Numbered from the stretch's first letter, positions 1 to 6,635 are shown. The stretch is 8,169 bases of DNA from Thermus_A sp040290245 (GCF_040290245.1 NZ_PSMQ01000068.1:1-8169); one strand, 5' to 3'. Program-made: numbers and translations. The notes: generated from the letters alone by a model not told the origin.

Positions 1-448
1 TGCTGGTCATCACCCACCTCACCCGAGAGGCCACGCCCTTGGTCCGTTACTACACCGGCGATCTGGCCCGCCTGAGCAAGGAGCCTTGCGTGTGTGGACG
101 AACCCATCTCCGGGCAGTGGGAGGGATCCTGGGCCGGGCCGATGACCTTGTGGTCTACCGGGGAGCAAAGTTCTATCCCACCCAGGTGGAAGAGGTGGTG
201 CGGCGGTTTCCTGAACTTTCCAGCGAGTACCGCATCGAGGTACGAGAGGCCCAGGGAGTGGTGAGGGGGGTGACGGGGTGGTGGTGGAGTTAGCCCGCCC
301 TGCGGTAGGGGAGGGGGTTGCGGAGGCCCTGCGCCGCAGTTTGAAGGAGGCCCTGGGGGTCACACCTGCCGTGCGCATCGAAGCGCTCGGGACCCTGGAA
401 CGCACGGCATTCAAGGCCAAAAGGCTGGTGCGGCATGTCGAGGCTTAA
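1..448 (+). CDS. paaK: Phenylacetate-CoA ligase-like enzyme, C-terminal part, interrupted by a frameshift
   Basis: The 5' end lies outside the window; about 148 C-terminal residues are seen, read from base 3. Members of this family (usually about 430-440 residues) activate phenylacetate or a related acid to its CoA thioester with ATP in the cytoplasm. Visible marks are Y-T-G-D (visible residues 17-20) of the adenylate-forming core, the C-x-C-G-R pair (29-33), G-R-A-D-D (44-48) at the hinge to the C-terminal lid, and K-F-Y-P-T-x-V-E-E (56-64). The frame stops at 291-293, but the next frame continues without a gap in homology from about 272 to a stop at 446-448 and ends with L-E-R-T-A-F-K-A-K-R, matching the lysine-containing lid end of PaaK. 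One extra G in the G6 run at 265-270 rejoins both halves. It overlaps the next gene by 14 bases. The exact substrate is not shown by the sequence; another aryl- or acyl-CoA ligase of the PaaK group is possible. Confidence 0.8.
265..270 (+). other. Frame break in a G6 run inside the PaaK-like gene
   Basis: Upstream codons begin at positions divisible by three; downstream family-like codons begin one base earlier in phase. Adding one G in this run gives V-R-G-G-D-G-V-V-V-E-L, a smooth join. Either a real single-base deletion or a homopolymer read error. Confidence 0.7.
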
Positions 449-1166
449 AGGCCGGCCCGTTCTGGTGGTGGGGGCTACCCGGGGCATCGGCCTAGCGGTT
501 GCCCGGGAGCTGGCCCGGGAGGGCGCACGACTGGGCCTAACCGGAAGGGATCCCGGCCGGGTCGAAGAGATCTCCCGGGAGCTCGGGGCCTGGGGCGCGG
601 TGGTGGAGGTTCGGGACCGCGAAGCGCTCGCCAAGGCGGTGGAGGGGTTCGCCCGGGAGGTGGGGCTGTACGGTCTGGTCTACAACGCGGGCACAAGCCC
701 GGCCTTTACCCGGGCAGAGCACCTCGAGCTGGCGGTCTGGGATGAGGTGCTGGCAGTCAATCTTACAGGTGCCTTCGTGGCAGCCCAGGCCTTTGCCCGC
801 TCCCTTCAGGGTCCGGGAAGCTTGGTTTTTGTAGGCTCGGTGCTGAGTTTCCGAGGAGGGGCCCGCCTGGCCGCCTACACCGCTTCCAAGGCAGGCCTCT
901 GGGGCCTTACGCGATCCCTGGCCTTGGACTGGGCGGACCGGGGGATCCGGGTCAACCTGGTGGCCCCCGGTTGGACAGAGACCGAGATGACACGAGGCCT
1001 GAGGGAGCACCCGAGCCTAAAGCAGGCCATCTTGCGGGAGATTCCCCTTGGACGGATGGCCCAACCTGAGGAGATCTCCCGGATGATCGCCTTTCTCATG
1101 GACCCAGAAAACAGCTATCTGACGGGAGGCCTTTACGCCGTGGACGGCGGCGTGAGCGCAAGGTAA
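435..1166 (+). CDS. Short-chain dehydrogenase/reductase, FabG-like (SDR family)
   Basis: A complete 243-residue classical SDR, the usual size for the family, expected to be a soluble NAD(P)H-dependent oxidoreductase. The Rossmann motif is G-A-T-R-G-I-G (13-19), N84-A-G follows strand 4, and the catalytic set is N109, S135, Y148 and K152 (Y-T-A-S-K). P178-G179 closes the active site region and the C-terminus has the common L-T-G-G-x-x-x-x-D-G-G pattern. R38 just after strand 2 favours NADPH over NADH by analogy. The ATG lies inside the end of the PaaK-like gene, with no clear ribosome-binding site, so translational coupling is likely. Its stop is 11 bases before the binding-protein gene. Substrate cannot be told from sequence; context suggests a 3-hydroxyacyl or alcohol step acting on the acid imported and activated by its neighbours. 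Confidence 0.9.
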   Translation: MSRLKGRPVLVVGATRGIGLAVARELAREGARLGLTGRDPGRVEEISRELGAWGAVVEVRDREALAKAVEGFAREVGLYGLVYNAGTSPAFTRAEHLELAVWDEVLAVNLTGAFVAAQAFARSLQGPGSLVFVGSVLSFRGGARLAAYTASKAGLWGLTRSLALDWADRGIRVNLVAPGWTETEMTRGLREHPSLKQAILREIPLGRMAQPEEISRMIAFLMDPENSYLTGGLYAVDGGVSAR

Positions 1167-1173
1167 GGAGGTG
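1165..1173 (+). promoter_or_regulatory. Strong Shine-Dalgarno site for the binding-protein gene
   Basis: AAGGAGGTG overlaps the SDR stop codon and lies four bases before the ATG at 1178. This supports 1178, which opens a signal peptide, as the start. The rival upstream GTG at 1171 sits inside the site and opens a frame without a signal peptide. It is the best Shine-Dalgarno match noticed, fitting a protein needed in excess over the membrane parts. Confidence 0.8.
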
Positions 1174-1177
1174 GGGG

Positions 1178-2373
1178 ATGAAAAGATGGCAGGGAATCTT
1201 AGCTCTGGCTTTGTCGGTGGGCGTGGCTTTGGGTCAAGGACAACCGCCTATAAAGATCGGTGCCCTATTCATCTTGAGCGGGAACTTCGCGGGCTACGGC
1301 AAATCGGGCTCTCAAGGGGCTCAGCTGGCCTTGGAAGAAATCAACGCCCAGGGGGGGTGCTGGGACGGCCTTTGCAGCTCATCGTGGTAGATGACCAAGG
1401 CAACCCCGAGGTGGGGGTACGGGAGGCTCGGAGACTGATTCTCCAGGAGAAGGTGGACTTCCTCTTTGGGGTGGACTCCAGCGCCGTTTCCCTTGCCATC
1501 GCTCCCCTCACGGATGAGTACAAGATCCCGCTCGTGGTTACCCACGCAGCCACCCCTACCCTTACGGAGCAGTGCCGGCCCTATGTCTTCCGGACCTCCA
1601 ACAACGCCCGTATGGATGCCTGGGCGGCCGCCTCTTTGGCCACCACGCTGCCGGTGAGGCGTTGGGCCAACATCGGTCCCGACTATGAGTTCGGCCGGGT
1701 CTCCTGGCAGGACTTTATCGCCCGCCTTAAACAGCTTCGCCCAAATGTGGAGGTGGTGAGCGAACAGTGGCCCCGTTTTGGTTCCACGGACTACGCCAGC
1801 TATATTACCGCCCTGATGCGGGCCCGGCCGGAGGGCGTCTTCTCTACGCTTTGGGCAGGGGACATGGTCATTTTCGCACGGCAGGCCAAGGCCTTCGGCT
1901 TCTTCAACCAGGTAAAGTACTTTGTCAATCCAGTGGGGGCAGCTCTTGAAGTCCTGGCCCCCCTGGGGAAGGAGACACCGGAGGGGCTTCTGGTTTCTGC
2001 CCGCTACTGGTTCCTCTACCCCAACACGCAGCGCAACCGGGCTTTTGTCGAAGCATACCGCAAGAAGTTCGGGGAATATCCAAGCTACAATGCCCAGGAG
2101 GCCTACGCCGGCCTTCAAATGCTGGCGCTGGCCATTCAGAAGGCCCGATCCACCCAAGCGGAGGCGGTGCGGCAGGCCTTCGAGGCGGACGGCGGCCTGG
2201 CGTACACCGCCCCTGAGGGCAAGAAGCAGATGCGCCCTGAAGATCACCAAGTGTTCGAGGATTTGATCTGGGGTTACACAAAGCATAGCCCCGATTATCC
2301 CTTTGCCATCCTGGATCGGATCCAGATCATTCCGGCCAAGAACACCGTTTATCCCACACAGTGCAAGCGATAA
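1178..2373 (+). CDS. Liv-type (Peripla_BP_6) ABC transporter substrate-binding protein, frameshifted
   Basis: Two frames join into one 398-residue extracytoplasmic binding protein, a normal size for branched-chain amino acid/amide/aromatic acid receptors. Residues 1-20 are a signal peptide (K-R, hydrophobic core, A-L-G-Q cleavage region) with no lipobox cysteine, so it should be a free secreted protein. Then I-K-I-G-A-L-F-I-L-S-G (about 25-35) is the first strand, G-A-Q-L-A-L-E-E-I-N-A (47-57) the first helix, and V-T-H-A-A-T-P-T-L-T (121-130) a family ligand-loop pattern. C133 and C396 are the only cysteines and could form a disulfide tying down the C-terminus. The first frame stops at 1388-1390; the second, in phase from 1357, runs to 2371-2373. 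One missing G in the G7 run at 1351-1357 explains it. It is followed three bases later by livH. Ligand unknown; the ligase context suggests a carboxylic acid as well as an amino acid. Confidence 0.85.
1351..1357 (+). other. Frame break in a G7 run inside the binding-protein gene
   Basis: The frame before the run reads I-N-A-Q-G-G and then leaves the family; the frame after it reads V-L-G-R-P-L-Q-L-I-V-V-D-D, exactly the expected next strand. One more G joins them as I-N-A-Q-G-G-V-L-G. This is the longest G run I noticed in the window. Confidence 0.8.
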
Positions 2374-2376
2374 AAC

Positions 2377-3258
2377 ATGGACCTTAGCTTCTACCTTCTC
2401 CAGTTTCTCACCGGCCTGGCCTACGCCAGTACCCTCTTCCTCCTGGCCGTGGGCTTATCCCTCATCTTTGGAGCCATGGGGATCGTCAACTTTGCCCATG
2501 GCTCCTTTTACATGCTCGGGGCCTACCTCTTGTTTGCTTTTGCCCGCGGCCAGGCGGAGGGGTTTTGGGGCGGCCTCCTGGAAGTCCTGGCAGCGGGGAT
2601 GGTCGTCGGGGCTTTGGTGGAGAGGTTTTTGATCCGCCCCATGTACCGTAGGCCGGAAGAACATCAGATTCTCCTTACCTACGCCTTGCTTCTCATGATT
2701 GAGGACCTCGTTCGTTTTGTCTTCGGCGCGGGCTACCGCTCTTTTCCCCTGCCACAGGTCTTTGCCTCTCCCATCCTCCTGGCGGGTACCCCCTTTCCTA
2801 GCTACTACCTTTTCCTCTTGGGCCTGGTTGCGGTCGTCGCGCTCTCGCTCTGGTTCTTCCTATACTGGACGCGGCTCGGAACCTGGATTCGGGCAGCTAC
2901 CCAGGATCGGGAGATGCTGGAGGCTCTGGGGGTGAACGTCTCTTTGATCTACACCGCTGTTTTCGGAGGGGGTATCGCCCTAGCCGCTCTGGGCGGGGCC
3001 GCCCTTCTCCCCCTTCAAGCGGCCACGCCCGGGATGGCGGTAGACGCGGTGATCAACGCCTTCATTGTGGTAGTCATAGGAGGGTTAGGAAACGTTTGGG
3101 GAGCCCTCTTAGGAGCCGTTCTGATCGGACTTGTCCAAGCCTTTGGCATCCTCATGGCTCCGGAAATGGCGATGGTCTTTCCCTTTGCCCTCATGGCCTT
3201 GGTCCTTCTCCTTCGGCCGTGGGGGCTTCTCGGACGTCCACCGGCGGTGCGGACATGA
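2377..3258 (+). CDS. livH: Branched-chain amino acid-type ABC transporter permease LivH
   Basis: A complete 293-residue integral membrane protein, normal for LivH, forming one of the two permease subunits of a Liv-type importer. It is made of about eight hydrophobic segments. Two family blocks are seen: G-L-S-L-I-F-G-A-M-G-I-V-N-F-A-H-G-S (26-43), near the first membrane segments, and G-G-L-G-N-V-W-G-A-L-L-G-A (235-247), near the C-terminus. The start M-D-L-S-F-Y-L-L-Q matches family N-termini. The ATG follows the binding-protein stop by three bases and has no good Shine-Dalgarno sequence, so coupling with the upstream gene is likely; if the upstream frameshift is real, coupling would be disturbed. 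Its stop overlaps the livM start (ATGA at 3255-3258). Confidence 0.93.
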   Translation: MDLSFYLLQFLTGLAYASTLFLLAVGLSLIFGAMGIVNFAHGSFYMLGAYLLFAFARGQAEGFWGGLLEVLAAGMVVGALVERFLIRPMYRRPEEHQILLTYALLLMIEDLVRFVFGAGYRSFPLPQVFASPILLAGTPFPSYYLFLLGLVAVVALSLWFFLYWTRLGTWIRAATQDREMLEALGVNVSLIYTAVFGGGIALAALGGAALLPLQAATPGMAVDAVINAFIVVVIGGLGNVWGALLGAVLIGLVQAFGILMAPEMAMVFPFALMALVLLLRPWGLLGRPPAVRT

Positions 3259-4181
3259 GGCTGGGCGTGCTCTTCCTGCTTTTGGGCTTCCTTGGCCCTT
3301 TTCTTTCAGAATACGGCCTGAAGTTGGCCAGTGAAGCCCTCATCCTTGGTTTGTACGCTATGGCCTTCAACCTGCTCTTCCATCAGGCCGGGCTTCTCTC
3401 CTTTGGACAGGCGGCCTTCTTCGGCGTGGGAGCCTATACCATGGCCCTTCTTGTCAGCCGGGCCACCTGGCCCTTCCTGCTCACCCTCCCCGCTGTTCTT
3501 TTGCTCAGTGCCCTGGTCGCCTTGCTCATCGGCTTCCTGAGCATCCGGCTTACCCGGATCTACTTCACCATGCTTACCCTAGCCTTCGCTCAACTCCTCT
3601 TTGCGGTAGCCCACAAGTGGTACGCCTTCACTGGGGGGGATAACGGGATCACAGACCTCAGACCCGAGGGGCTTTTTGGAAGTAGTCTGCCCTTTTACTA
3701 CCTGGTCCTGGTGGCTTTTTCCCTCAGCCTGGCGTTCCTCGCCTCGCTTTACCGTTCCCCGTTTGGCTATGCGCTCCGAAGCCTCCGGGACAACCGGGCC
3801 CGGGCTGAATCCGTAGGGATTAGCGGCGTGGGTCACCTCCTCCTCGCCTTCATCCTGGCAGGGATGCTTTCCGGTCTTGCGGGAGCGCTCCAAGGTGCCC
3901 TGCAGCGTTCCGTCTTTCCCGACTACCTCTTCTGGACCCGCTCGGCCGAGGCCATCATCGCTACGATTCTGGGGGGAAGCGGGGTATTCCTGGGGCCTGC
4001 GGTTGGAGCCACGGCCTTTTTGCTTGTGCGGGTGGTCGTCCAAGCCCAGACGGAGTACTGGCCGTTCTTCGTGGGAGCCCTCCTTCTGCTGACGGTCTTC
4101 TTCTTCCCTACAGGTCTGGCAGGGATCTGGAACGCGGTGGTGGGTCGCCTTGCGGAGGTGCGCCGTGGGCCTGCTCGTTGA
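3255..4181 (+). CDS. livM: Branched-chain amino acid-type ABC transporter permease LivM
   Basis: A complete 308-residue integral membrane protein, the second permease subunit of the Liv-type importer. The family block F-N-L-L-F-H-Q-A-G-L-L-S-F-G-Q-A-A-F-F-G (38-57) is clear, as are the middle block F-G-Y-A-L-R-S-L-R-D-N-R-A-R-A-E-S-V-G and the late G-G-S-G-V-F-L-G-P-A-V-G-A near residue 240, which contacts the ATPases in this family. The start is taken at 3255 because it gives a normal N-terminal membrane segment and a four-base ATGA overlap with livH; an in-frame start at 3096 would add 53 polar residues encoded inside livH. The C-terminal end R-R-G-P-A-R overlaps the livG start by 17 bases. 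Confidence 0.93.
   Translation: MRLGVLFLLLGFLGPFLSEYGLKLASEALILGLYAMAFNLLFHQAGLLSFGQAAFFGVGAYTMALLVSRATWPFLLTLPAVLLLSALVALLIGFLSIRLTRIYFTMLTLAFAQLLFAVAHKWYAFTGGDNGITDLRPEGLFGSSLPFYYLVLVAFSLSLAFLASLYRSPFGYALRSLRDNRARAESVGISGVGHLLLAFILAGMLSGLAGALQGALQRSVFPDYLFWTRSAEAIIATILGGSGVFLGPAVGATAFLLVRVVVQAQTEYWPFFVGALLLLTVFFFPTGLAGIWNAVVGRLAEVRRGPAR
4154..4160 (+). promoter_or_regulatory. Shine-Dalgarno site that fixes the livG start
   Basis: GGAGGTG lies four bases before GTG 4165. It supports that GTG over the TTG at 4150 further upstream, which lies before this site. The chosen start gives M-G-L-L-V-E-G, the same opening as livF. Confidence 0.7.
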
Positions 4182-4905
4182 GGGAGTATACAAGTCCTTT
4201 CAAGGGTTCCTGGCCCTGGCCGGAGTGTCCCTGCGGGTGGAGGAAGGGAGCTTCCATGCCCTTGTGGGCCCCAATGGGGCAGGGAAGACCACCCTGTTCA
4301 ACGTGATCACGGGCCGCATAAGGCCAGATCGGGGAAGAGTGCACTTTCGCGATTGGGAGATTACCGGCTGGCCCACCCACCGGATAGCCCGCCTGGGCGT
4401 GGCCATCTCGTTCCAGCGGGCCCAGCCCGTTGCCTCGATGACGGCCTTGGAAGCCGTAACCTTAGCCCGTCTGGGGTACCAGGGGGGCACGTTCTCCCTC
4501 TTGCGACCTCTCTGGGCCTACACCACAGCAAGGGCCAGGGCGGAGGAAGTCCTGGCCAAGGTGGGCCTCGAGGCTTATCTTCACCGCCGGGTTGCCGAGC
4601 TTCCCTTAGGGGACCTTAAACGCCTGGATGTGGCCATGGCCCTTGTGGGCGAACCGAAATTGTTGCTCTTAGACGAGCCTCTGGCGGGGCTTTCCCGTGC
4701 TGAGCGTAGAAAGATGGTGGATTTTATTCAAACGCTCTTGCGCCGGGCACAGGTAACCCTTCTCTTTACCGAACACGATACCGAGGCGGTTTTAGCTTTG
4801 GCTGATCGGATCACCGTCCTTCACCAGGGCCGGGTGTTGGCTGAGGGGTCGCCGGAGGACATCCGGAGAAACGCTGAGGTCAGAGCGGCCTTTTTGGGAG
4901 GGTGA
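4165..4905 (+). CDS. livG: Branched-chain amino acid-type ABC transporter ATPase LivG
   Basis: A complete 246-residue cytoplasmic ATPase that would pair with LivF to power import. Motifs in order are Walker A G-P-N-G-A-G-K-T-T (35-43), Q-loop glutamine Q84 (I-S-F-Q-R), signature L-P-L-G-D (146-150), Walker B L-L-L-L-D-E-P (166-172) and H-loop T-E-H-D (202-205). The signature differs from the general L-S-G-G-Q, and L151 replaces the usual glutamine after the acidic residue; LivG proteins often carry L-P-Y-G-x or L-S-Y-G-x, so this is within the group though at its edge. The gene starts within the last codons of livM and its stop touches the livF ribosome-binding site, showing strong coupling. 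Confidence 0.92.
   Translation: MGLLVEGVYKSFQGFLALAGVSLRVEEGSFHALVGPNGAGKTTLFNVITGRIRPDRGRVHFRDWEITGWPTHRIARLGVAISFQRAQPVASMTALEAVTLARLGYQGGTFSLLRPLWAYTTARARAEEVLAKVGLEAYLHRRVAELPLGDLKRLDVAMALVGEPKLLLLDEPLAGLSRAERRKMVDFIQTLLRRAQVTLLFTEHDTEAVLALADRITVLHQGRVLAEGSPEDIRRNAEVRAAFLGG
4896..4902 (+). promoter_or_regulatory. Shine-Dalgarno site for livF
   Basis: GGGAGGG lies in the last livG codons, five bases before ATG 4908. It favours this ATG over the GTG at 4902, which overlaps the site itself. Confidence 0.65.
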
Positions 4906-4907
4906 AG

Positions 4908-5594
4908 ATGGGGTTACTTGTGGAGGGCCTTCGAGCAGGTTACGGGGAGATCTGCGTCCTTCATGGAGTGAGCCTGGAGGTGCGGAAAGCGGAGGTGGTG
5001 GCGCTCTTAGGCCGCAACGGGGCAGGGAAGACCACTTTAATCAAGGCTGTGATGGGATTGGTGCGCACCTTTTCCGGACAGGTGGTGTATAACGGGGTAG
5101 ATCTGACCTCCTTGCCTCCCTATCGGCGAGCAGGGCTGGGTCTTGGGTACGTGCCAGACGACCGCCGTATTTTTCCTGAGCTCACCGTGCGCGAAAACTT
5201 GCTGGTAGCCTCTAGGCCAGGCCCATGGCACCTGGGAAGGGTATACCAGCTGCTGCCCCGCCTTAAGGAGATCGAACATCGACGGGGAGGGCTGCTTTCA
5301 GGAGGGGAGCAGCAGATGCTTACCATAGCCCGGACCCTGATGACCAACCCCAAGCTCTTGCTCCTGGACGAACCTACGGAGGGCCTAGCCCCCCTGGTTG
5401 TAGAGGAGATCGCCCGCTTGGTTCAAGAGTTAAGGCAGGAGGGGTTGCCCGTGCTTTTGGCCGAGCAGAATCTGCACTTTACCGGGCGCGTGGCCGACCA
5501 GGCTTATGTCCTGGAAACAGGAGAGGTGCGGATGGCAGGGGCAATGGCGGATCTCCTGCAAAAGGAAGAGGTGGCGGCCCTGCTTTCCCTCTGA
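4908..5594 (+). CDS. livF: Branched-chain amino acid-type ABC transporter ATPase LivF
   Basis: A complete 228-residue cytoplasmic ATPase, a normal LivF size. Walker A is G-R-N-G-A-G-K-T-T (35-43), the Q-loop region is Y-V-P-D-D-R-R-I-F-P (81-90), the signature is L-S-G-G-E-Q-Q (130-136) and Walker B is L-L-L-L-D-E-P (150-156), followed by T-E-G-L-A-P. The switch position carries A-E-Q-N, with glutamine in place of histidine, which is usual for LivF. The Q-loop has D-D-R where the family usually has E-G-R, a modest departure. It is the last gene of the operon: the stop TGA is followed at once by a second in-frame TGA (5595-5597), and no strong terminator hairpin was found just downstream. Confidence 0.93.
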   Translation: MGLLVEGLRAGYGEICVLHGVSLEVRKAEVVALLGRNGAGKTTLIKAVMGLVRTFSGQVVYNGVDLTSLPPYRRAGLGLGYVPDDRRIFPELTVRENLLVASRPGPWHLGRVYQLLPRLKEIEHRRGGLLSGGEQQMLTIARTLMTNPKLLLLDEPTEGLAPLVVEEIARLVQELRQEGLPVLLAEQNLHFTGRVADQAYVLETGEVRMAGAMADLLQKEEVAALLSL

Positions 5595-6047
5595 TGACCA
5601 GCTCTCTTTAAACTGGGATCTTGCATGGTTCTTGCGCTTGAAAAGAGCGTGGGGAATGCCCCCTGTATCAACTGGTCCCTGCGCGCGATCTGTACAGTCC
5701 TCCATAGCCCTACTCCGCCTCTTCCTGGAGGGCGAAGAAGTTCTCCCCGCGATGCAGAGGGGCTTCCGGGCCTCAGCCTGGCCCGCTGTCCTTAACCCTG
5801 GACCTCACTGGCCTGGAGAAGGCGGGACGTTTTCCCCCCTGGCTCAAGGATCGATCCAGACCTTCCCCTGCAGCCGGGGTCCTACCCTGGTCTACCGCCC
5901 TTTGGCTTTTTTCTATAGCGGGAAACGAGCTCGGCCAGGCCTAGGCAGGGTGGGCATAGGAAGGGATCGGGCCTGGGAAGGCCTTTGGACCTGAAGCCCC
6001 TGCAAGAAGGAAGAGGGACCTAAAGGGCTCTTTGGGACGGTCTACTT
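5595..6047 (+). other. Region without an intact gene after livF; holds a transposase-like relic
   Basis: All frames are broken by stops or lack family features. The only recognisable protein-like stretch is the possible transposase relic described separately. A T6 run at 5907-5912 follows only a very short G-C-C/G-G-C stem, so I do not call a terminator. No tRNA-like arm (G-T-T-C-G-A) was seen. Confidence 0.5.
5700..5940 (+). pseudogene. Possible relic of a DDE transposase (IS4/IS701-like)
   Basis: One frame reads I-A-L-L-R-L-F-L-E-G-E-E-V-L-P (about 5704-5748). A second frame reads L-T-L-D-L-T-G-L-E-K-A-G-R-F-P from about 5792 and stays open to a TAG at about 5940. The D-L-T-x-L-E-K-x-G-R-F-P pattern recalls the block around the first catalytic aspartate of transposases common in Thermus and Deinococcus. 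A frame change is needed between the two pieces, and I could not find the second Asp or the Glu region. No terminal inverted repeats or target duplication were found. The assignment rests on one motif recalled from memory; it could be chance. Confidence 0.3.
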
Positions 6048-6067
6048 GTCGCAATCCCCTAACGGGG
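6048..6067 (-). repeat. Solitary CRISPR-repeat-like element
   Basis: Read on the - strand this is CCCCGTTAGGGGATTGCGAC. From memory it differs at one base from the 3' 20 bases of a known 36-base Thermus thermophilus CRISPR repeat (the class ending GGGGATTGCGAC). The C4/G4 stem with a four-base loop is the hairpin typical of such repeats. The 16 bases on its 5' side (6068-6083) do not match the remembered repeat, and no second copy occurs at spacer distance on either side. It may be a leftover of a lost array or an unrelated hairpin. Confidence 0.4.
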
Positions 6068-6120
6068 AAGAAACCTTTAGAGTACCCCCTAAGAATGCCG
6101 TCCTGGACGGGGCTCTTGAA

Positions 6121-6180
6121 AAGGATTTGATGAGAAAGATTAAGATTGGAATATGCATAAGGAGTATAGAGGGTATTTTG
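6121..6180. other. AT-rich island between relic genes
   Basis: Counting directly, 19 of 60 bases are G or C (32%), against well over half in the surrounding genes. On the - strand it lies upstream of the CRISPR-repeat-like element, the side where a leader would lie. No convincing paired -35 and -10 sites could be fixed on either strand. It may be foreign DNA, an old promoter region or a leader relic. Confidence 0.5.
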
Positions 6181-6429
6181 GGGGTTTATGGCGATGGGAA
6201 GAGCGGTTTCAAAACGCGGAGAAAGCGCACAAATCGCATATTCCCCTTGCGAATGGTAGATTTTCAAGATCCCCCACCGGAAACCCCGGCCTTTGAGGGG
6301 AAGCTTACCCTGACCGGAAAAGTTGTCAAGGTCTAAATTCCTGAGCCAAAAGCCCTTGACCATCGTTACTTGCCCAAAAAGAAGTGGAAAAGGTGCCCCT
6401 GCGCTCGTGGTTTTGGCCATTTGAATATC
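6181..6429. other. Region without a recognisable gene
   Basis: This joins the AT-rich island to the permease relic. Open frames cross it on both strands (a + strand frame 6046-6336, and a - strand frame covering 5941-6750), but neither shows membrane segments, motifs or a start with a ribosome-binding site here. A TTGACA on the - strand at 6335-6330 has no matching -10 at 16-18 bases. Confidence 0.4.
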
Positions 6430-6616
6430 TTCGAGCCGGCTGCCCAGGCTCTGCAAGGAGATCGTCACCGGGGGCAGTGCCCTGTAGGCAACCCCGAACC
6501 CAGCCCTCATCAGCGCCTCAAACAGCCCGAAGAAGCCCAGGAAGGCCGCCATCTCGCCAGCCAAGCCAGCCTCGAGGGCTGGTGGGTCTGCACGTAGCCG
6601 GAGGGGAGCAAGCTGC

Positions 6617-6635
6617 TTTGCCCCGAAGGGGCAAA
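6617..6635 (-). other. Stable hairpin with a UUCG loop
   Basis: TTTGCCCC and GGGGCAAA form a perfect 8-bp stem around three bases. In - strand RNA the centre is C-UUCG-G, an exceptionally stable tetraloop. No T run follows on either strand, so it is not a standard terminator. It lies within the permease relic close to one of its frame changes. Confidence 0.6.

Noticed and set aside
1171..1357. Upstream extension of the second binding-protein frame from GTG 1171
   Set aside because: It lacks a signal peptide and family sequence, and its start lies inside the ribosome-binding site for ATG 1178, which opens a good signal peptide.
1321..2286. Long open frame on the - strand opposite the binding protein
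   Set aside because: It is the mirror of a clear + strand gene in GC-rich DNA and has no family features or ribosome-binding site.
3096..3254. Longer N-terminus for LivM
   Set aside because: The added 53 residues are polar and encoded within livH; ATG 3255 gives the usual membrane start and an ATGA overlap.
5895..5912. Rho-independent terminator after livF at the T6 run
   Set aside because: The stem before it is only three base pairs, and it lies about 300 bases past the stop.
6048..6083. A true CRISPR array
   Set aside because: There is only one repeat-like unit; no second copy was found within 100 bases on either side.
6330..6335. TTGACA on the - strand as a promoter
   Set aside because: No -10-like hexamer is found at a 16-18 base distance, and no intact gene follows.
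6046..6336. A 96-residue + strand open frame across the AT-rich island
   Set aside because: No ribosome-binding site, motif or hydrophobic pattern, and it starts inside the CRISPR-repeat-like element.
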